A stretch of 64,000 nucleotides of DNA from PLOWO2-12-38-17 sp963709355 (lineage in GTDB: Bacteria; Planctomycetota; Brocadiia; Brocadiales; Brocadiaceae), in contig CAVPVY010000005.1 of assembly GCA_963709355.1 (NCBI GenBank), forward strand, positions 434,001-498,000, given 5' to 3'. Below the pieces are notes generated by a model. The model made no database searches and was not told the origin of the DNA. It was given only the letters and a program-made list of their open reading frames with translations. Position 1 is the stretch's first letter. Every line of letters starts with the position of its first letter. Positions 27,372-36,129 of the stretch are shown here, one piece after another. A program made the position numbers and the translations under genes.

Positions 27372-28107
27372 GGGTCTTGACTAGCACAGAGGGTATTTTC
27401 TAAACATTTTTAATAGTATAGCATAAATATTTTCATTACGATGATTAAATCTGAATTCACATTCTTTAAGGTGCAGATAGAAAGTATTTTGAGGCACACC
27501 ATGAAACTTTTGAAGTCGCCTTTTAGAATAAGACCAGAAGGACTCTATGCCATTAATATGACTCTTATCATTAGCAAACTCATCATCACCGTGCTTAACC
27601 CTATAGTGCTTCTCATAGCCGATATCTACCAGTCCGCTATAGCCTCTCCATTGGTCAGAATGAATAATGCTTTCAGGAGATACCTTGCCTCTAATAATGG
27701 CTTGCAGCGTGGCTTTAGCGCAGTTTGGCACAATCTCTGTATAGACTTTGCCGCCTCTTTGCAGAATACCAAAAACAGGTGTTTTACCATAAGCCCCTCT
27801 ACCTCTTTTGCCTTTTTGTCTGCGTGCGCCAAAATAGGATTCATCAACTTCTATCTCTCCTCTGAATGGAGAGGCTTGTTCACAAAATTCAGATATTCTT
27901 GTTCTTATCATACGGAGGTATCTATTAATAGTGTTGCGATTTAAATTACATAAAACAGCAATTTGCTGTGCGTCTAAATCAAGGGCAAAATGCTTTAACA
28001 ATTGCCTTATTTTTGACTCTGAAATTCTTGAACGGTTTGCATACCTGTTTTTCATTGTCCTGACTGTGGTTAAAGCATATTGCTGTGCCCTGTGCTAGTC
28101 AAGACCC
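27372..28107 (-). mobile_element. IS1595-family (ISXO2-like) insertion sequence, 736 bp
   Basis: The ends are inverted repeats beginning GGGTCTTGACTAGCACAG: the left end runs from 27372 (then AGGG) and the right end, read on the minus strand, from 28107 (then GGCAC). Flanks carry AAATAAA on both sides (27365-27371 and 28108-28114), 7 of the 8 bases expected for this family. The element is compact, with almost no DNA outside the transposase. It separates yggT from the hexuloisomerase gene. Confidence 0.85.
27381..28055 (-). CDS. IS1595-family (ISXO2-like) DDE transposase
   Basis: The 224-residue transposase has an N-terminal helix-turn-helix (AVLCNLNRNTINRYLR) and then the ISXO2-like catalytic domain: IEVDESYFGARR with the first Asp, IHSDQWRGYSGL with the second, and INGIESFWSYSKRRL with the Asn/Glu region. 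The FHGVPQNTFYLHLKECEFRFN C-terminal region is typical. No frameshift is seen, so the element may be active. The family normally also has an N-terminal zinc-binding domain; this short form lacks it. Confidence 0.9.
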   Translation of the reverse strand: MKNRYANRSRISESKIRQLLKHFALDLDAQQIAVLCNLNRNTINRYLRMIRTRISEFCEQASPFRGEIEVDESYFGARRQKGKRGRGAYGKTPVFGILQRGGKVYTEIVPNCAKATLQAIIRGKVSPESIIHSDQWRGYSGLVDIGYEKHYRVKHGDDEFANDKSHINGIESFWSYSKRRLQKFHGVPQNTFYLHLKECEFRFNHRNENIYAILLKMFRKYPLC

Positions 28108-28287
28108 AAATAAATATAGGCAACTAATATGGCAGGATTGCTTGAAATATACAATACAGGATGATAGAATTTTAATAACTTCTTGTTCCACTAATACAAA
28201 GGATATTAATATTGATGGCGTCATCTTTAATGAAACACGGGTTCTTATTAAGCAAATATTTATTATCTTTTTATAAAGGAAGTTACT

Positions 28288-28866
28288 GTGATCTTTTTTG
28301 ATAACTCACTAAATATTAAGACCACCACAAGGATTATTCTGGACGAAATCCGTTCTGTACTCGAAAGGATAGATGAAAAGTCATATGAAGATTTTTTATC
28401 TGCCATCCTGAATGCAAAAAGTGTATTCGTAACAGGGCAGGGGCGGTCAGGTCTGGTGTCTCGTACCTTTGCGATGAGACTTACGCATATTGGTTTAAAT
28501 GCCTACTGTGTTGGAGACGCTACAACACCCAATTTAGACAGGGGGGATTTGTTGATAGCATGCAGCAGTTCCGGCAGTACGCATATAACCCGTTACATTG
28601 CAGGGTTGGCTAAAAAATCGCAGGCTACTGTAGTAGCTGTAACCTCTCACAAAGACTCGCTACTTGCGGGACAGGCAGATATTATTATAGAATTACCTGT
28701 ACAGGAGGTTAGTACTTTATATAAGAGTGATGGTTCAATTCAGTTCCGCAGTACACTTTTTGAACAGGCATGTCTTGTATATCTGGACGGAGTTATTCTT
28801 TCGCTTGTGAAGAAACTGAACAGTTCTGAAAAGGATATGCAAAAGAGGCATTCCAACCTCGAATAA
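28288..28866 (+). CDS. hxlB: 6-phospho-3-hexuloisomerase (SIS domain)
   Basis: The 192-residue protein is a single SIS domain: VFVTGQGRSGLVSRTFAMRL, ACSSSGSTHITRYIAGLAKK and VVAVTSHKDS, ending with FEQACLVYLDGVI. This is the 6-phospho-3-hexuloisomerase subfamily, which interconverts 3-hexulose-6-phosphate and fructose-6-phosphate in the ribulose monophosphate route of formaldehyde fixation and pentose synthesis. The partner hexulose-6-phosphate synthase is not in the window. Start is GTG at 28288, with AAAGGAAG upstream. Confidence 0.85.
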   Translation: MIFFDNSLNIKTTTRIILDEIRSVLERIDEKSYEDFLSAILNAKSVFVTGQGRSGLVSRTFAMRLTHIGLNAYCVGDATTPNLDRGDLLIACSSSGSTHITRYIAGLAKKSQATVVAVTSHKDSLLAGQADIIIELPVQEVSTLYKSDGSIQFRSTLFEQACLVYLDGVILSLVKKLNSSEKDMQKRHSNLE

Positions 28867-28999
28867 GACACATCTCAAAAAAGGGGATTCTAACTATCCA
28901 CTAAGTTACTGTGTTCTTCTTTATACCTAGGTGTCTTCGTTGCGTTAAGATTGAACCATGGAAAGAGTTTTTGGTCTCTAAACAGTGAAATTTGATATT

Positions 29000-29180
29000 T
29001 TTAGCAAAGAAAATGTAAAATGAAAACTGCAGAAATAAAAAGGGATTTTGAGAATTTACGTTTTAACTTTTTTATTTTACACTTCCGACCTGTTCGGATT
29101 AAGACATCTGATGTAGCATTTTCATGTAGGTTGGGCGAAGCTCCTTAATCCCCTCTAGGAAGAGGGTCTTGGGGTGTGTT
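29000..29180 (+). repeat. ~180-bp diverged direct repeat, copy A
   Basis: The sequence TTAGCAAAGAAAATG is followed by an AT-rich stretch, then ACATCTGATGTAGCATTTTC, TGTAGGTTGGGCGAAGCT and CCCCTCTAGGAAGAGGG. Copy B at 29793-29972 has the same order with many substitutions. Within the CCCCTC part lies a short stem (CCCTCT and AGAGGG). No gene is seen in 28867-29344 apart from this repeat and the one at 29268. Confidence 0.7.
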
Positions 29181-29267
29181 ATGGCGCACCCAATAAGGTA
29201 TTACTTACAATTTACATTTTACAAATTACGATTTAGATCCCAAATTGTAAATCTCAGATTTGTTGGA

Positions 29268-29302
29268 TGATGGGTTCTCTTTGCTTAACCTATCCTACCT
29301 GA
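29268..29302 (+). repeat. Dispersed ~32-bp repeat, copy 3
   Basis: TGATGGGTTCTCTTTGCTTA, then ACCTATCCTACCTG, matches the repeats at 2581 and 5633 in the same orientation. It is 40 bases upstream of a RAYT-like transposase remnant. Confidence 0.6.
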
Positions 29303-29344
29303 CTTTAAACTTGATATTAAGGTAATGGGTATGATAAATTATGT

Positions 29345-29461
29345 TCCATTGCAGAATCTTTAAGGAAAGAATTTGATGGGGTTCTTTATCATATTACTTC
29401 GAGAGGGAATACAAGAGAGTCTATAAGATGCAAATCGTATTATGTTTCTTTAAAGATGTAA
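29345..29461 (+). pseudogene. Remnant of an IS200-like/RAYT (Y1) transposase
   Basis: The frame encodes LRKEFDGVLYHITSRGNTRES, which is the conserved N-terminal motif of REP-associated Y1 transposases (consensus LRIEYPGALYHVTSRGN). It then meets a stop at 29459-29461. The catalytic tyrosine and HUH parts are missing. Only the first ~40 residues remain. Confidence 0.75.
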
Positions 29462-29528
29462 TTTATATTGAAACTATCCAATAGTATTGTTCGGTACTTT
29501 TTTAAACATTTGAGAAAAGAGGAGTGAT

Positions 29529-29729
29529 ATGAATAATTCTCAGGGAGAAAAAGAAATATTAGTTGTTGTATCTAAACTCAAGCAGTACATCCGTTCGGCG
29601 TCTGGAATGAATACGGCTGGTAATGTTGCGTCAGCATTGTCTGATACCGTTCGTAAGTTGTGCGATCAAGCAATTGAAAAAGCAAAAACGGATGGTCGCA
29701 AGACCGTAATGGATAGAGACTTTTCTTAA
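29529..29729 (+). CDS. Small bacterial histone-fold protein
   Basis: The 66-residue protein fits a single histone fold (helix 1-loop-helix 2-loop-helix 3). It contains VVSKLKQYIRSASGMNTAGN, then VASALSDTVRKLCDQAIEKA, and ends with DGRKTVMDRDF. The C-terminal RKTVMxRDF is the loop 2/helix 3 signature shared with archaeal histones (RKTVKAEDI) and with bacterial histones such as Bd0055 of Bdellovibrio. It lacks any doublet or extra tail. Ribosome binding site AGAGGAGTG precedes the ATG. It stands alone between two ~180-bp direct repeats and after a transposase remnant. Function as a DNA-binding protein is likely from family; the binding mode is not shown. Confidence 0.85.
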   Translation: MNNSQGEKEILVVVSKLKQYIRSASGMNTAGNVASALSDTVRKLCDQAIEKAKTDGRKTVMDRDFS

Positions 29730-29792
29730 ATCCTTGTTTTTGGGAGAAATGGAAAGCCTGATGAAACGATGGCTTTCCTTTTTAATAGCCAT

Positions 29793-29972
29793 TTTTAGCA
29801 AAGAAAAAGCAAAAGAAGAATGCAGAATGCAAAGGTGACTTTGGAATCTGCATTTTAACCTTTTCATTTTACAATTGTTTTCGACTAGTTGGGGTTAGGA
29901 CGTCTGATATAGCATTTTCATATAGGTGGGTGAAGCTACTGTCTTCCCCTCTAGAAAGAGGGGCTGGGGGGT
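29793..29972 (+). repeat. ~180-bp diverged direct repeat, copy B
   Basis: TTTTAGCAAAGAAAAAGC, an AT-rich middle, ACGTCTGATATAGCATTTTC, ATATAGGTGGGTGAAGCT and CCCCTCTAGAAAGAGGGG match copy A at 29000-29180 in the same orientation. The repeat ends where a membrane-protein fragment begins. Confidence 0.7.
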
Positions 29973-30138
29973 GTCTGCTCCGACAAGTAGATATCCTAAA
30001 TTAGCAATGCCATATCCCAGGATAAACAGCGGTTTCGCCGGAGTCTGCGTAGCGATGTAAACGGCTGCACCTATTGGATACAGCAAAGCAATCGCGCTTA
30101 CCCATGGAAAGTTAGATGGCTTAATTCCAATGAATTAA
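29973..30138 (-). pseudogene. Fragment of a membrane protein
   Basis: The minus-strand frame encodes IKPSNFPWVSAIALLYPIGA, then TPAKPLFILGYGIANLGYLL, which forms two hydrophobic helices. The C-terminal side runs into repeat copy B, and the N-terminal side has no start codon. The parent family is not recognised. It is a gene fragment, cut by the repeat. Confidence 0.5.
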
Positions 30139-30149
30139 CGCATCTTGGA

Positions 30150-30517
30150 CTAATCATATGCGCTGTATCCATAACTCAAGACAACGATGTTGAATATGTT
30201 AAATAATATGTCATCATTGACGGCTAAGCCAATGTCGGAAATGACATTCTTGGCATCTTCAGTTATCTCATCAAACACAGACGCCGTGTCGGTTTGCCAA
30301 AAGTCTCGGTCATACGCTCGCAAATTCCAGCGATCGATAAAACCTTCAACAAGTCCACGGGCTTCTTCTGGAAACATGGCTATAGTCCCATTGATGCCTT
30401 GGACCGCTGGTCTTGATTTTGCCGGTTAAGATGATGGTCGATCAATTGAAAGAAGGGTCTGCCTTCAAAGCCTGCTCGCAATTCTGATAGGTTGATGGTT
30501 GGAGGTCTTCTATTCAT
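30150..30517 (-). pseudogene. Hypothetical protein, probably frameshifted
   Basis: The ATG at 30517 begins MNRRPPTINLSELRAGF, then GRPFFQLIDHHLNRQNQDQR, and stops after SKASMGL near 30381. The next frame continues without a gap as RPAVQGINGTIAMFPEEARG, then GFIDRWNLRAYDRDFWQTD, to 30150. The two pieces look like one protein of about 120 residues broken by a one-base shift near 30410-30425. I do not recognise the family. The second part alone (from 30377) could also be read as a separate 75-residue gene. Confidence 0.5.
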
Positions 30518-30655
30518 TTTTCAATAGGCCTATCAAGGATTATACTGCCTATATGCAGTCTTTTATTACGGCTGTCATGTAAATTTATGTCGCAAACGTA
30601 TAATAAAACAGGCTATTTCGTCAACATGAATTTAATAGGGAAAGAGAAAACTGAT

Positions 30656-33340
30656 TCAGCGTCTTAGCTGAATAATACGCTTCATTAACTGTCGTAATAT
30701 TGTTGCGCTTATTTTCAGCAGAAGCGGTATGCTTATCGTATCAAGGAGTATTTCACGATATGCCCTTTTCCCTGATACACTGTCAAAGAGCGCCCGTCTC
30801 AATGCAGGATGATCATCTGCTATTCTAAAGATGGGCTTTAGGAAACCATAATAAGCGCCCCAGATGACAAACCTTCTCACGATATTGGCATAAGGTAGAT
30901 CTTTTACAACCTTGTGGAAACTGCTCATATAGGTTTTGAATGCCTCTTTTGAAATACCAACGTGCATCATGGTTTCAGCGGCTTTGATACCCATCAGGCA
31001 TGCCGCATTGACCCCTTTGCCTTTGAACGGGCGGATGAGACCGGCTGCATCTCCAACAGTGACATATCGGTCCCCGAAGAGGTGTTTGGCAGGTTTTACC
31101 GGGAAACAGCCGCGATGGTAATCGAGAGTGCCCGGAGATTCCTTGAAATTATGAGGGAGTATTTCCAGCACGTCTGGTAATTGCAGGAATTCATCCATTG
31201 AACGGGAAGAGATTTTTGCGCCGGCGATATTAATCGTGTAGTGGTCAGCCTTGGGCGTAACTGCGCCGAATTCTATTTCTCTGTGTGACGGCAAAAAGGC
31301 ATGGATGTATCCATCTGTATTTTCAAGGTCATGATACTGCCCCTTTGGATGGAATTTGGTTAGTATAGTCAACAGGAATTTTGGTGGTTTATAGGGAGTC
31401 TCCCGTTCAAATATCCTGTATGTGCCTTCTTCAAGTCCAAATGCGCCCACGACGACGTCGGCCCGGATGTGTTTTATCTCGCTGTACACGGTAACTTTTT
31501 CTTTACCGATTTCTACATCAGTAACCATACTTCGTATAATAGTTGCGCCAGCTTCTTTTGCCTTTTGAAGGAGATAAGCGTCAAATTGAACCCTGCGCAA
31601 TGCGTAAGAGATCTCTTTTTCTCCATCCAATTTGATAACAGAACCATCCGTGTGGAGATAGTAGCCTGGCACTTCTCTTTTCACGAGATGCCAGGGGAAG
31701 GGAACTCCCAGTTGATCCTCAATAATGCGCTCAATGGGCTGAGAGAGCACCCCTGCGCATTCATTGTGTTCGATACCGCCTTCAAAATCTTTATGCTCAT
31801 AAATGATGACATCTATAGTGATATTTCGTTTTTTGGCAAGATTCTTCAGGGCAATCGCGCAACTTGCGCCCGCCGGGCCACCGCCAATTATCGCCACGGT
31901 TTGACCGTTCTCCAGCGGGCCTAAGACGGATTCTTTCAGGAGTTTTAGTTTTTCTGTTTGCTTGATGTGTGTGCGGTTTTTTAGGTTTGCATAAGCCTGT
32001 TTAATAACGGCATAAAAAATATGTGGGAACATGATAAAGTGCAGGCGGATGTCTATTACCTTGAAAAAAATCTCTTTATAACTTGCGTTGCCGGTAACCA
32101 TGTTCCACAGGATGCTGTTAATCTGGGTAGACTCCCAGGCATTCTGCCATTTTGTGAGGTGGTCAATTTGTGCATTTACCAATTCCTTTCGTGACGTAGT
32201 GTAATCATTGATACTGAGCATAAGATTGCCGAAGAAGTTGTCCTGCGCAAGGAGTTTTAAGGCTGGTTTGTAATATCCTTTTTTGAAATCTTCTTCAGAA
32301 ATACCGCGTTCGAAGATCGTTTGAGCGGCTAAGCGTGCCGTGTCAAAGGCAGATTCGATGCCATTTTTATAGGTACGAGAGATACTGGCGTCACCGATCA
32401 TTACAAATCTATTTGTATAGGGATGCGCGGCATGGGAAATCGGTATTTTTGGAAAGCAGATACAAAGGTCTTTCGGTAGCGACCACCCGCTGGGCATGAG
32501 TTCACGGACCTTTAGATGTTTCATAAATTCTACCAGGTGCACCTTTGTTATGTCTTCTTTACCGATCAGAGAAACGGTAACATAATCTCCCTTGGGGATG
32601 AAAACGGCAAATTTGATGGGTTTTATTCCAAGGGCAAACACGTAAATTGTTTTGCTAAAATGCTCCTGGATATAGGAATGACCAAAGTGGAGTTCTGCAT
32701 TGCATGTCCGAACTGATTCAGGCTCTTGATACCCAAATTCCTTACCTACAATCCTCTTGATAAGAGATGTGTTAAGTCCGAAAGCACCCACGACTAGATC
32801 GGCAGACATCTTTTTTCTTATACCTGCTTCATTGTAAACGATGTTTACTAAATCCTGTGTGTCTTTTGGCAGGTCTATTTCTTCTACAACAGCAGGAATG
32901 ACATTTACACCTTGCGATGCAACATGTGTCAGCAAAAAATCGTCAAAACTGATGTTTGTGGTTAACTCTGAAAACCGGGGACCGTTTCCGCGAAAAACCG
33001 TTATGATTTTTGGCTTGTGTCCAGGTTTTGGATGGTATAGCTGGATACCACGTTCTTGTGTCTGAAAATAGTAACCGTCTATTTCTTGTCGGACGCGCGA
33101 TTTTGGCAGAACAATTCCCTCAGATTCCATTTTATTGGTAAGGGTTTCAGACAAGACACCCGCACACATGTTACAACCAACCGGACCCTTTTGAATAAAA
33201 TCTCGTCCATCAAGGATAGTTACACCTACCTTACGTCCAAATTCGTTTGCGAGTTTTAATACAAAATGGGCAAAGAAACTACCTGCTGGTCCTCCGCCTA
33301 TTACAATAATGCTTGCGTTGTCTTTAAGAGGAATTTTCAT
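30656..33340 (-). CDS. Tandem double geranylgeranyl reductase-like flavoprotein
   Basis: The 894-residue protein is two FAD-dependent oxidoreductases of the geranylgeranyl reductase/FixC family in one chain. Each has an FAD motif (VIGGGPAGSFFAHF near 13-26; AIIGGGPAGASCAIAL near 483-498), a conserved cysteine loop (CNMCAGVLSE near 57-66; NECAGVLSQ near 525-533) and a second FAD motif (MIGDASISRTYKNG; VTVGDAAGLIRPFKGKG). The family saturates isoprenoid chains of lipids, chlorophylls or quinones. Members are usually a single domain of about 400 residues. The two halves differ enough to suggest separate substrates or a structural role for one. It is 4 bases from the macro-domain gene upstream. 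Confidence 0.85.
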   Translation of the reverse strand: MKIPLKDNASIIVIGGGPAGSFFAHFVLKLANEFGRKVGVTILDGRDFIQKGPVGCNMCAGVLSETLTNKMESEGIVLPKSRVRQEIDGYYFQTQERGIQLYHPKPGHKPKIITVFRGNGPRFSELTTNISFDDFLLTHVASQGVNVIPAVVEEIDLPKDTQDLVNIVYNEAGIRKKMSADLVVGAFGLNTSLIKRIVGKEFGYQEPESVRTCNAELHFGHSYIQEHFSKTIYVFALGIKPIKFAVFIPKGDYVTVSLIGKEDITKVHLVEFMKHLKVRELMPSGWSLPKDLCICFPKIPISHAAHPYTNRFVMIGDASISRTYKNGIESAFDTARLAAQTIFERGISEEDFKKGYYKPALKLLAQDNFFGNLMLSINDYTTSRKELVNAQIDHLTKWQNAWESTQINSILWNMVTGNASYKEIFFKVIDIRLHFIMFPHIFYAVIKQAYANLKNRTHIKQTEKLKLLKESVLGPLENGQTVAIIGGGPAGASCAIALKNLAKKRNITIDVIIYEHKDFEGGIEHNECAGVLSQPIERIIEDQLGVPFPWHLVKREVPGYYLHTDGSVIKLDGEKEISYALRRVQFDAYLLQKAKEAGATIIRSMVTDVEIGKEKVTVYSEIKHIRADVVVGAFGLEEGTYRIFERETPYKPPKFLLTILTKFHPKGQYHDLENTDGYIHAFLPSHREIEFGAVTPKADHYTINIAGAKISSRSMDEFLQLPDVLEILPHNFKESPGTLDYHRGCFPVKPAKHLFGDRYVTVGDAAGLIRPFKGKGVNAACLMGIKAAETMMHVGISKEAFKTYMSSFHKVVKDLPYANIVRRFVIWGAYYGFLKPIFRIADDHPALRRALFDSVSGKRAYREILLDTISIPLLLKISATILRQLMKRIIQLRR

Positions 33341-33344
33341 TTTA

Positions 33345-33887
33345 TTATTTCAAGAGTTCCCGTAATGTCTTTTCATAAACCTGATATGCCTTTAAACCAA
33401 AAAGAACAAAACGCACGAGTTTAACTTCACTGTGCGTCTTGAGATAATCTACAGCAGTTTTTAGGGCGATCTTAGATGCTTCATCAATAGGATACCCATA
33501 AGCACCGGTGCTTATGGATGGGAATGCCACACTATTAAGTTTATGCTTATAGGCAAGATTAAGACTGTTCTTATAAGCGTTAGCTAATAATTCTGCTTCG
33601 CGATTTTTTCCATTATGATAAATTGGACCCACTGTGTGGATTACATATTTTGCTTTTAAATTTCCACCGGTTGTAATACGAGCCTCGCCGGTAGGACATC
33701 CTCCGAGCTTTTTACATTCTTCAAGTATCTTCGGTCCTCCTGCCATGTGAATTGCCCCATCAACTCCGCCGCCTCCTAAAAGGCTTGTGTTTGCCGCATT
33801 GACTATGACGTCAGTATCCTGTTCTGTGATATCACCCTCTATAAGTTCTAACACCGATTGGTTAATATTGACTTTCATAATAATCAC
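33345..33887 (-). CDS. O-acetyl-ADP-ribose deacetylase-like macro-domain protein
   Basis: The 180-residue protein is one macro domain of the YmdB/MacroD type. VIVNAANTSLLGGGGVDGAI holds the conserved Asn and the Gly-rich loop, and SISTGAYGYPIDEA is the second loop. Proteins of this subgroup hydrolyse O-acetyl-ADP-ribose or remove ADP-ribose from proteins. It is followed immediately by the double GGR gene. The functional link, if any, is unknown. Confidence 0.92.
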   Translation of the reverse strand: MIIMKVNINQSVLELIEGDITEQDTDVIVNAANTSLLGGGGVDGAIHMAGGPKILEECKKLGGCPTGEARITTGGNLKAKYVIHTVGPIYHNGKNREAELLANAYKNSLNLAYKHKLNSVAFPSISTGAYGYPIDEASKIALKTAVDYLKTHSEVKLVRFVLFGLKAYQVYEKTLRELLK

Positions 33888-34097
33888 TCCTGTACCGCAA
33901 TGTTCTTTAAAAATTTTACAAATATACTAAACAGATATAAATACAAACAATTATTAGTTCTTTAAATTCTTAATAATATTGTCTAAGAACGTATAAAAAA
34001 GGTAGTGGTGTCTTTTTGACGGTGGTTTTAAAAACCCTGTAAACTGTTTTTTAATGATTGCAAGACTTAAAGTAATTTTACAGGAAAAAATAAAAGA

Positions 34098-35423
34098 TTA
34101 AATACAATTTAACCTTTTTCTAAGAAGTTCTTCAAGTGTGGGTGTGCTTAATTCATGGAAATTATACCTGACACGGTCGGTAGGTTTATCAATATCAATT
34201 ATTTTTCTTAAATCAATTGGGGTACCAATAATTACCGTATCACATGGAACACGGTGTATTGTTTTCTTAAGTTCTTCTATCTGGTCATGTCCGTAACCCA
34301 TTGCAGGAAGTAAATTACCAATGTGAGTATATTTTTTGAGCGTTTCTGCAATAGTTCCTAGGGCATAAGGCCTTGGATCAACAATCTCGCTTGCACCGAA
34401 CATCTTAGCGGCAGCAGTTCCTGCACCAAAAGCCATTTCTCCATGTGTCAGTGTAGGGCCGTCTTCGATAACTAATACACGTTTACCTTTTATTAGTTCG
34501 GGTTTTTCTGCAGTAATTGTTAGTGATGCGTCTATTATATCGGCATTAGGGTTAAATTGTTTTATGTGTTCTTTTACAAGTTTTATGTTTTCTGGTGTCG
34601 CTGTATTTTCTTTGCTTATGATAACAATATCTGCCATTAATAGATTTGTTTCGCCTGGATAATATGCGATTTCATGTCCGGGTCGGTGTGGATCAACAAT
34701 GGTAATATGGATATAGGGTATATAAAAGGGCGTGTCGTTATTACCGCCATCCCATATAATAATATCTGCCTCCTTTTCTGCTTCAGCTAGAATAGCTTCA
34801 TAATCAATCCCTGCATATACTATTGTATTCTGTTCGATGTGTGGTTCATATTCTTCAATCTCCTCAATGGTACAGTTTTGAGTCTTAAGATCATTATAGT
34901 TCTCAAATCTTTGCAACCGCTGATTTACAAGATCGCCATATGGCATTGGATGCCTTATAACAACAACTTTCTTCCCGAGTATTTTGATAATTTCACAAAC
35001 TTTTCTGGAGGTTGGACTTTTTCCGCTGCCCGTCCTGACGGCACAGATGGCAATCACGGGTATGTTGCTCTTTAACATAGTTTGCTTTGTGCCAAGCAGG
35101 GTAAACTTTGCTCCCGCTGCATTTATTGCGCTGGCTTTATGCATAACATATTCATGGGATACATCGCTGTACGAAAAAACAACCTCATCTATTTTATGAA
35201 ATTTTATCAGTGATGTAATTTTTTGCTCGGATTCTATTGGAATTCCGCATGAATACAATTTACCTGCAAGTAGAGGAGGGTACCGCCTGCCAGCGATATT
35301 TGGTATTTGCGTTGCCGTAAATGCAATTACTTCATATTCAGGATTATCACGGAAGCAGACATTGAAGTTGTGAAAGTCCCTTCCTGCAGCTCCCATAATA
35401 ATAATTTTTTTCCTCAGAGCCAT
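34098..35423 (-). CDS. Cyclic 2,3-diphosphoglycerate synthetase-like GTPase/ATPase
   Basis: The 441-residue protein begins KKIIIMGAAGRDFHNFNVCF, has a P-loop in CAVRTGSGKSPTSRKV (about 150-165) and WDGGNNDTPFYIP (near 224-236). The pattern matches cyclic 2,3-diphosphoglycerate synthetase-type proteins, known from hyperthermophilic archaea, where the product stabilises proteins, and found also in many bacteria, where the role is unclear. It is 10 bases downstream of the thymidylate kinase gene. Whether it makes cDPG here cannot be told from the sequence. Confidence 0.85.
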   Translation of the reverse strand: MALRKKIIIMGAAGRDFHNFNVCFRDNPEYEVIAFTATQIPNIAGRRYPPLLAGKLYSCGIPIESEQKITSLIKFHKIDEVVFSYSDVSHEYVMHKASAINAAGAKFTLLGTKQTMLKSNIPVIAICAVRTGSGKSPTSRKVCEIIKILGKKVVVIRHPMPYGDLVNQRLQRFENYNDLKTQNCTIEEIEEYEPHIEQNTIVYAGIDYEAILAEAEKEADIIIWDGGNNDTPFYIPYIHITIVDPHRPGHEIAYYPGETNLLMADIVIISKENTATPENIKLVKEHIKQFNPNADIIDASLTITAEKPELIKGKRVLVIEDGPTLTHGEMAFGAGTAAAKMFGASEIVDPRPYALGTIAETLKKYTHIGNLLPAMGYGHDQIEELKKTIHRVPCDTVIIGTPIDLRKIIDIDKPTDRVRYNFHELSTPTLEELLRKRLNCI

Positions 35424-35433
35424 TATAAATAAG

Positions 35434-36129
35434 TTATCTTCCTAATAGCTTTTGTACTGTAAGATAAACTTCATCGGAGATTACCTTCTCAGGTAACAAT
35501 ACGCCATTCTCTGTGCAATTAATAATTAACCAGTCTCTTTGTGTTCTTGCAATTTCCATAAAAGACTGCTGTGCACATACAAGGTGATTTATGTCTTTCT
35601 CATGGACATCCTTTTTCTCACCAGCCAGATAAGCGCGCGGAGCTTTCTTTTCAATAAGCTTGTATGCTATTTCAACAGGCACATGTAATAAGATATTTAA
35701 ATCAGGTCTCGGTATACCGAAGATATGATGTTCTAGCTTATCAAGCCATTGAATAAATTTATCTTTTTCCTCAGGAGCATGTATCTTGCCACCCTGATGC
35801 GCCATGTTATCGCATACATATCTGTTTGATATTATTATCCTGCCTTCTTTGAGCCAGTTGTTTATTTGCTCTTTTGCTTCCCATCGGTCACCTGCATATA
35901 AAAGCGCTGCAAGATATGGGCTAACTGAGTCTGCGCTGCCGTATACTCCTTTTAAATATTTTATAACCATCTCTGCAAAGAAGGTCTTGCCGTATTGAGG
36001 GAAATCGGTAGTAACAACAGCGTATTTTTCCCTGAGCAAACGCTCATATATTAGTTTTGTTTGTACTGTCTTTCCACTACCATCAATGCCTGTTATTACA
36101 ATTAACTTGCCTTGCATTATTAAAAACAC
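35434..36129 (-). CDS. tmk: Thymidylate kinase
   Basis: The 231-residue kinase phosphorylates dTMP to dTDP. Walker A is GIDGSGKTVQTKL, followed by TTDFPQYGKTFFAE, the DRWEAKEQI-type loop and ISNRYVCDNMAHQGGK. The FPQYG form and the longer lid resemble archaeal/eukaryotic-type TMP kinases more than the short 210-residue bacterial form. It sits with the cDPG synthetase-like gene in one transcript. Confidence 0.88.
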   Translation of the reverse strand: MFLIMQGKLIVITGIDGSGKTVQTKLIYERLLREKYAVVTTDFPQYGKTFFAEMVIKYLKGVYGSADSVSPYLAALLYAGDRWEAKEQINNWLKEGRIIISNRYVCDNMAHQGGKIHAPEEKDKFIQWLDKLEHHIFGIPRPDLNILLHVPVEIAYKLIEKKAPRAYLAGEKKDVHEKDINHLVCAQQSFMEIARTQRDWLIINCTENGVLLPEKVISDEVYLTVQKLLGR

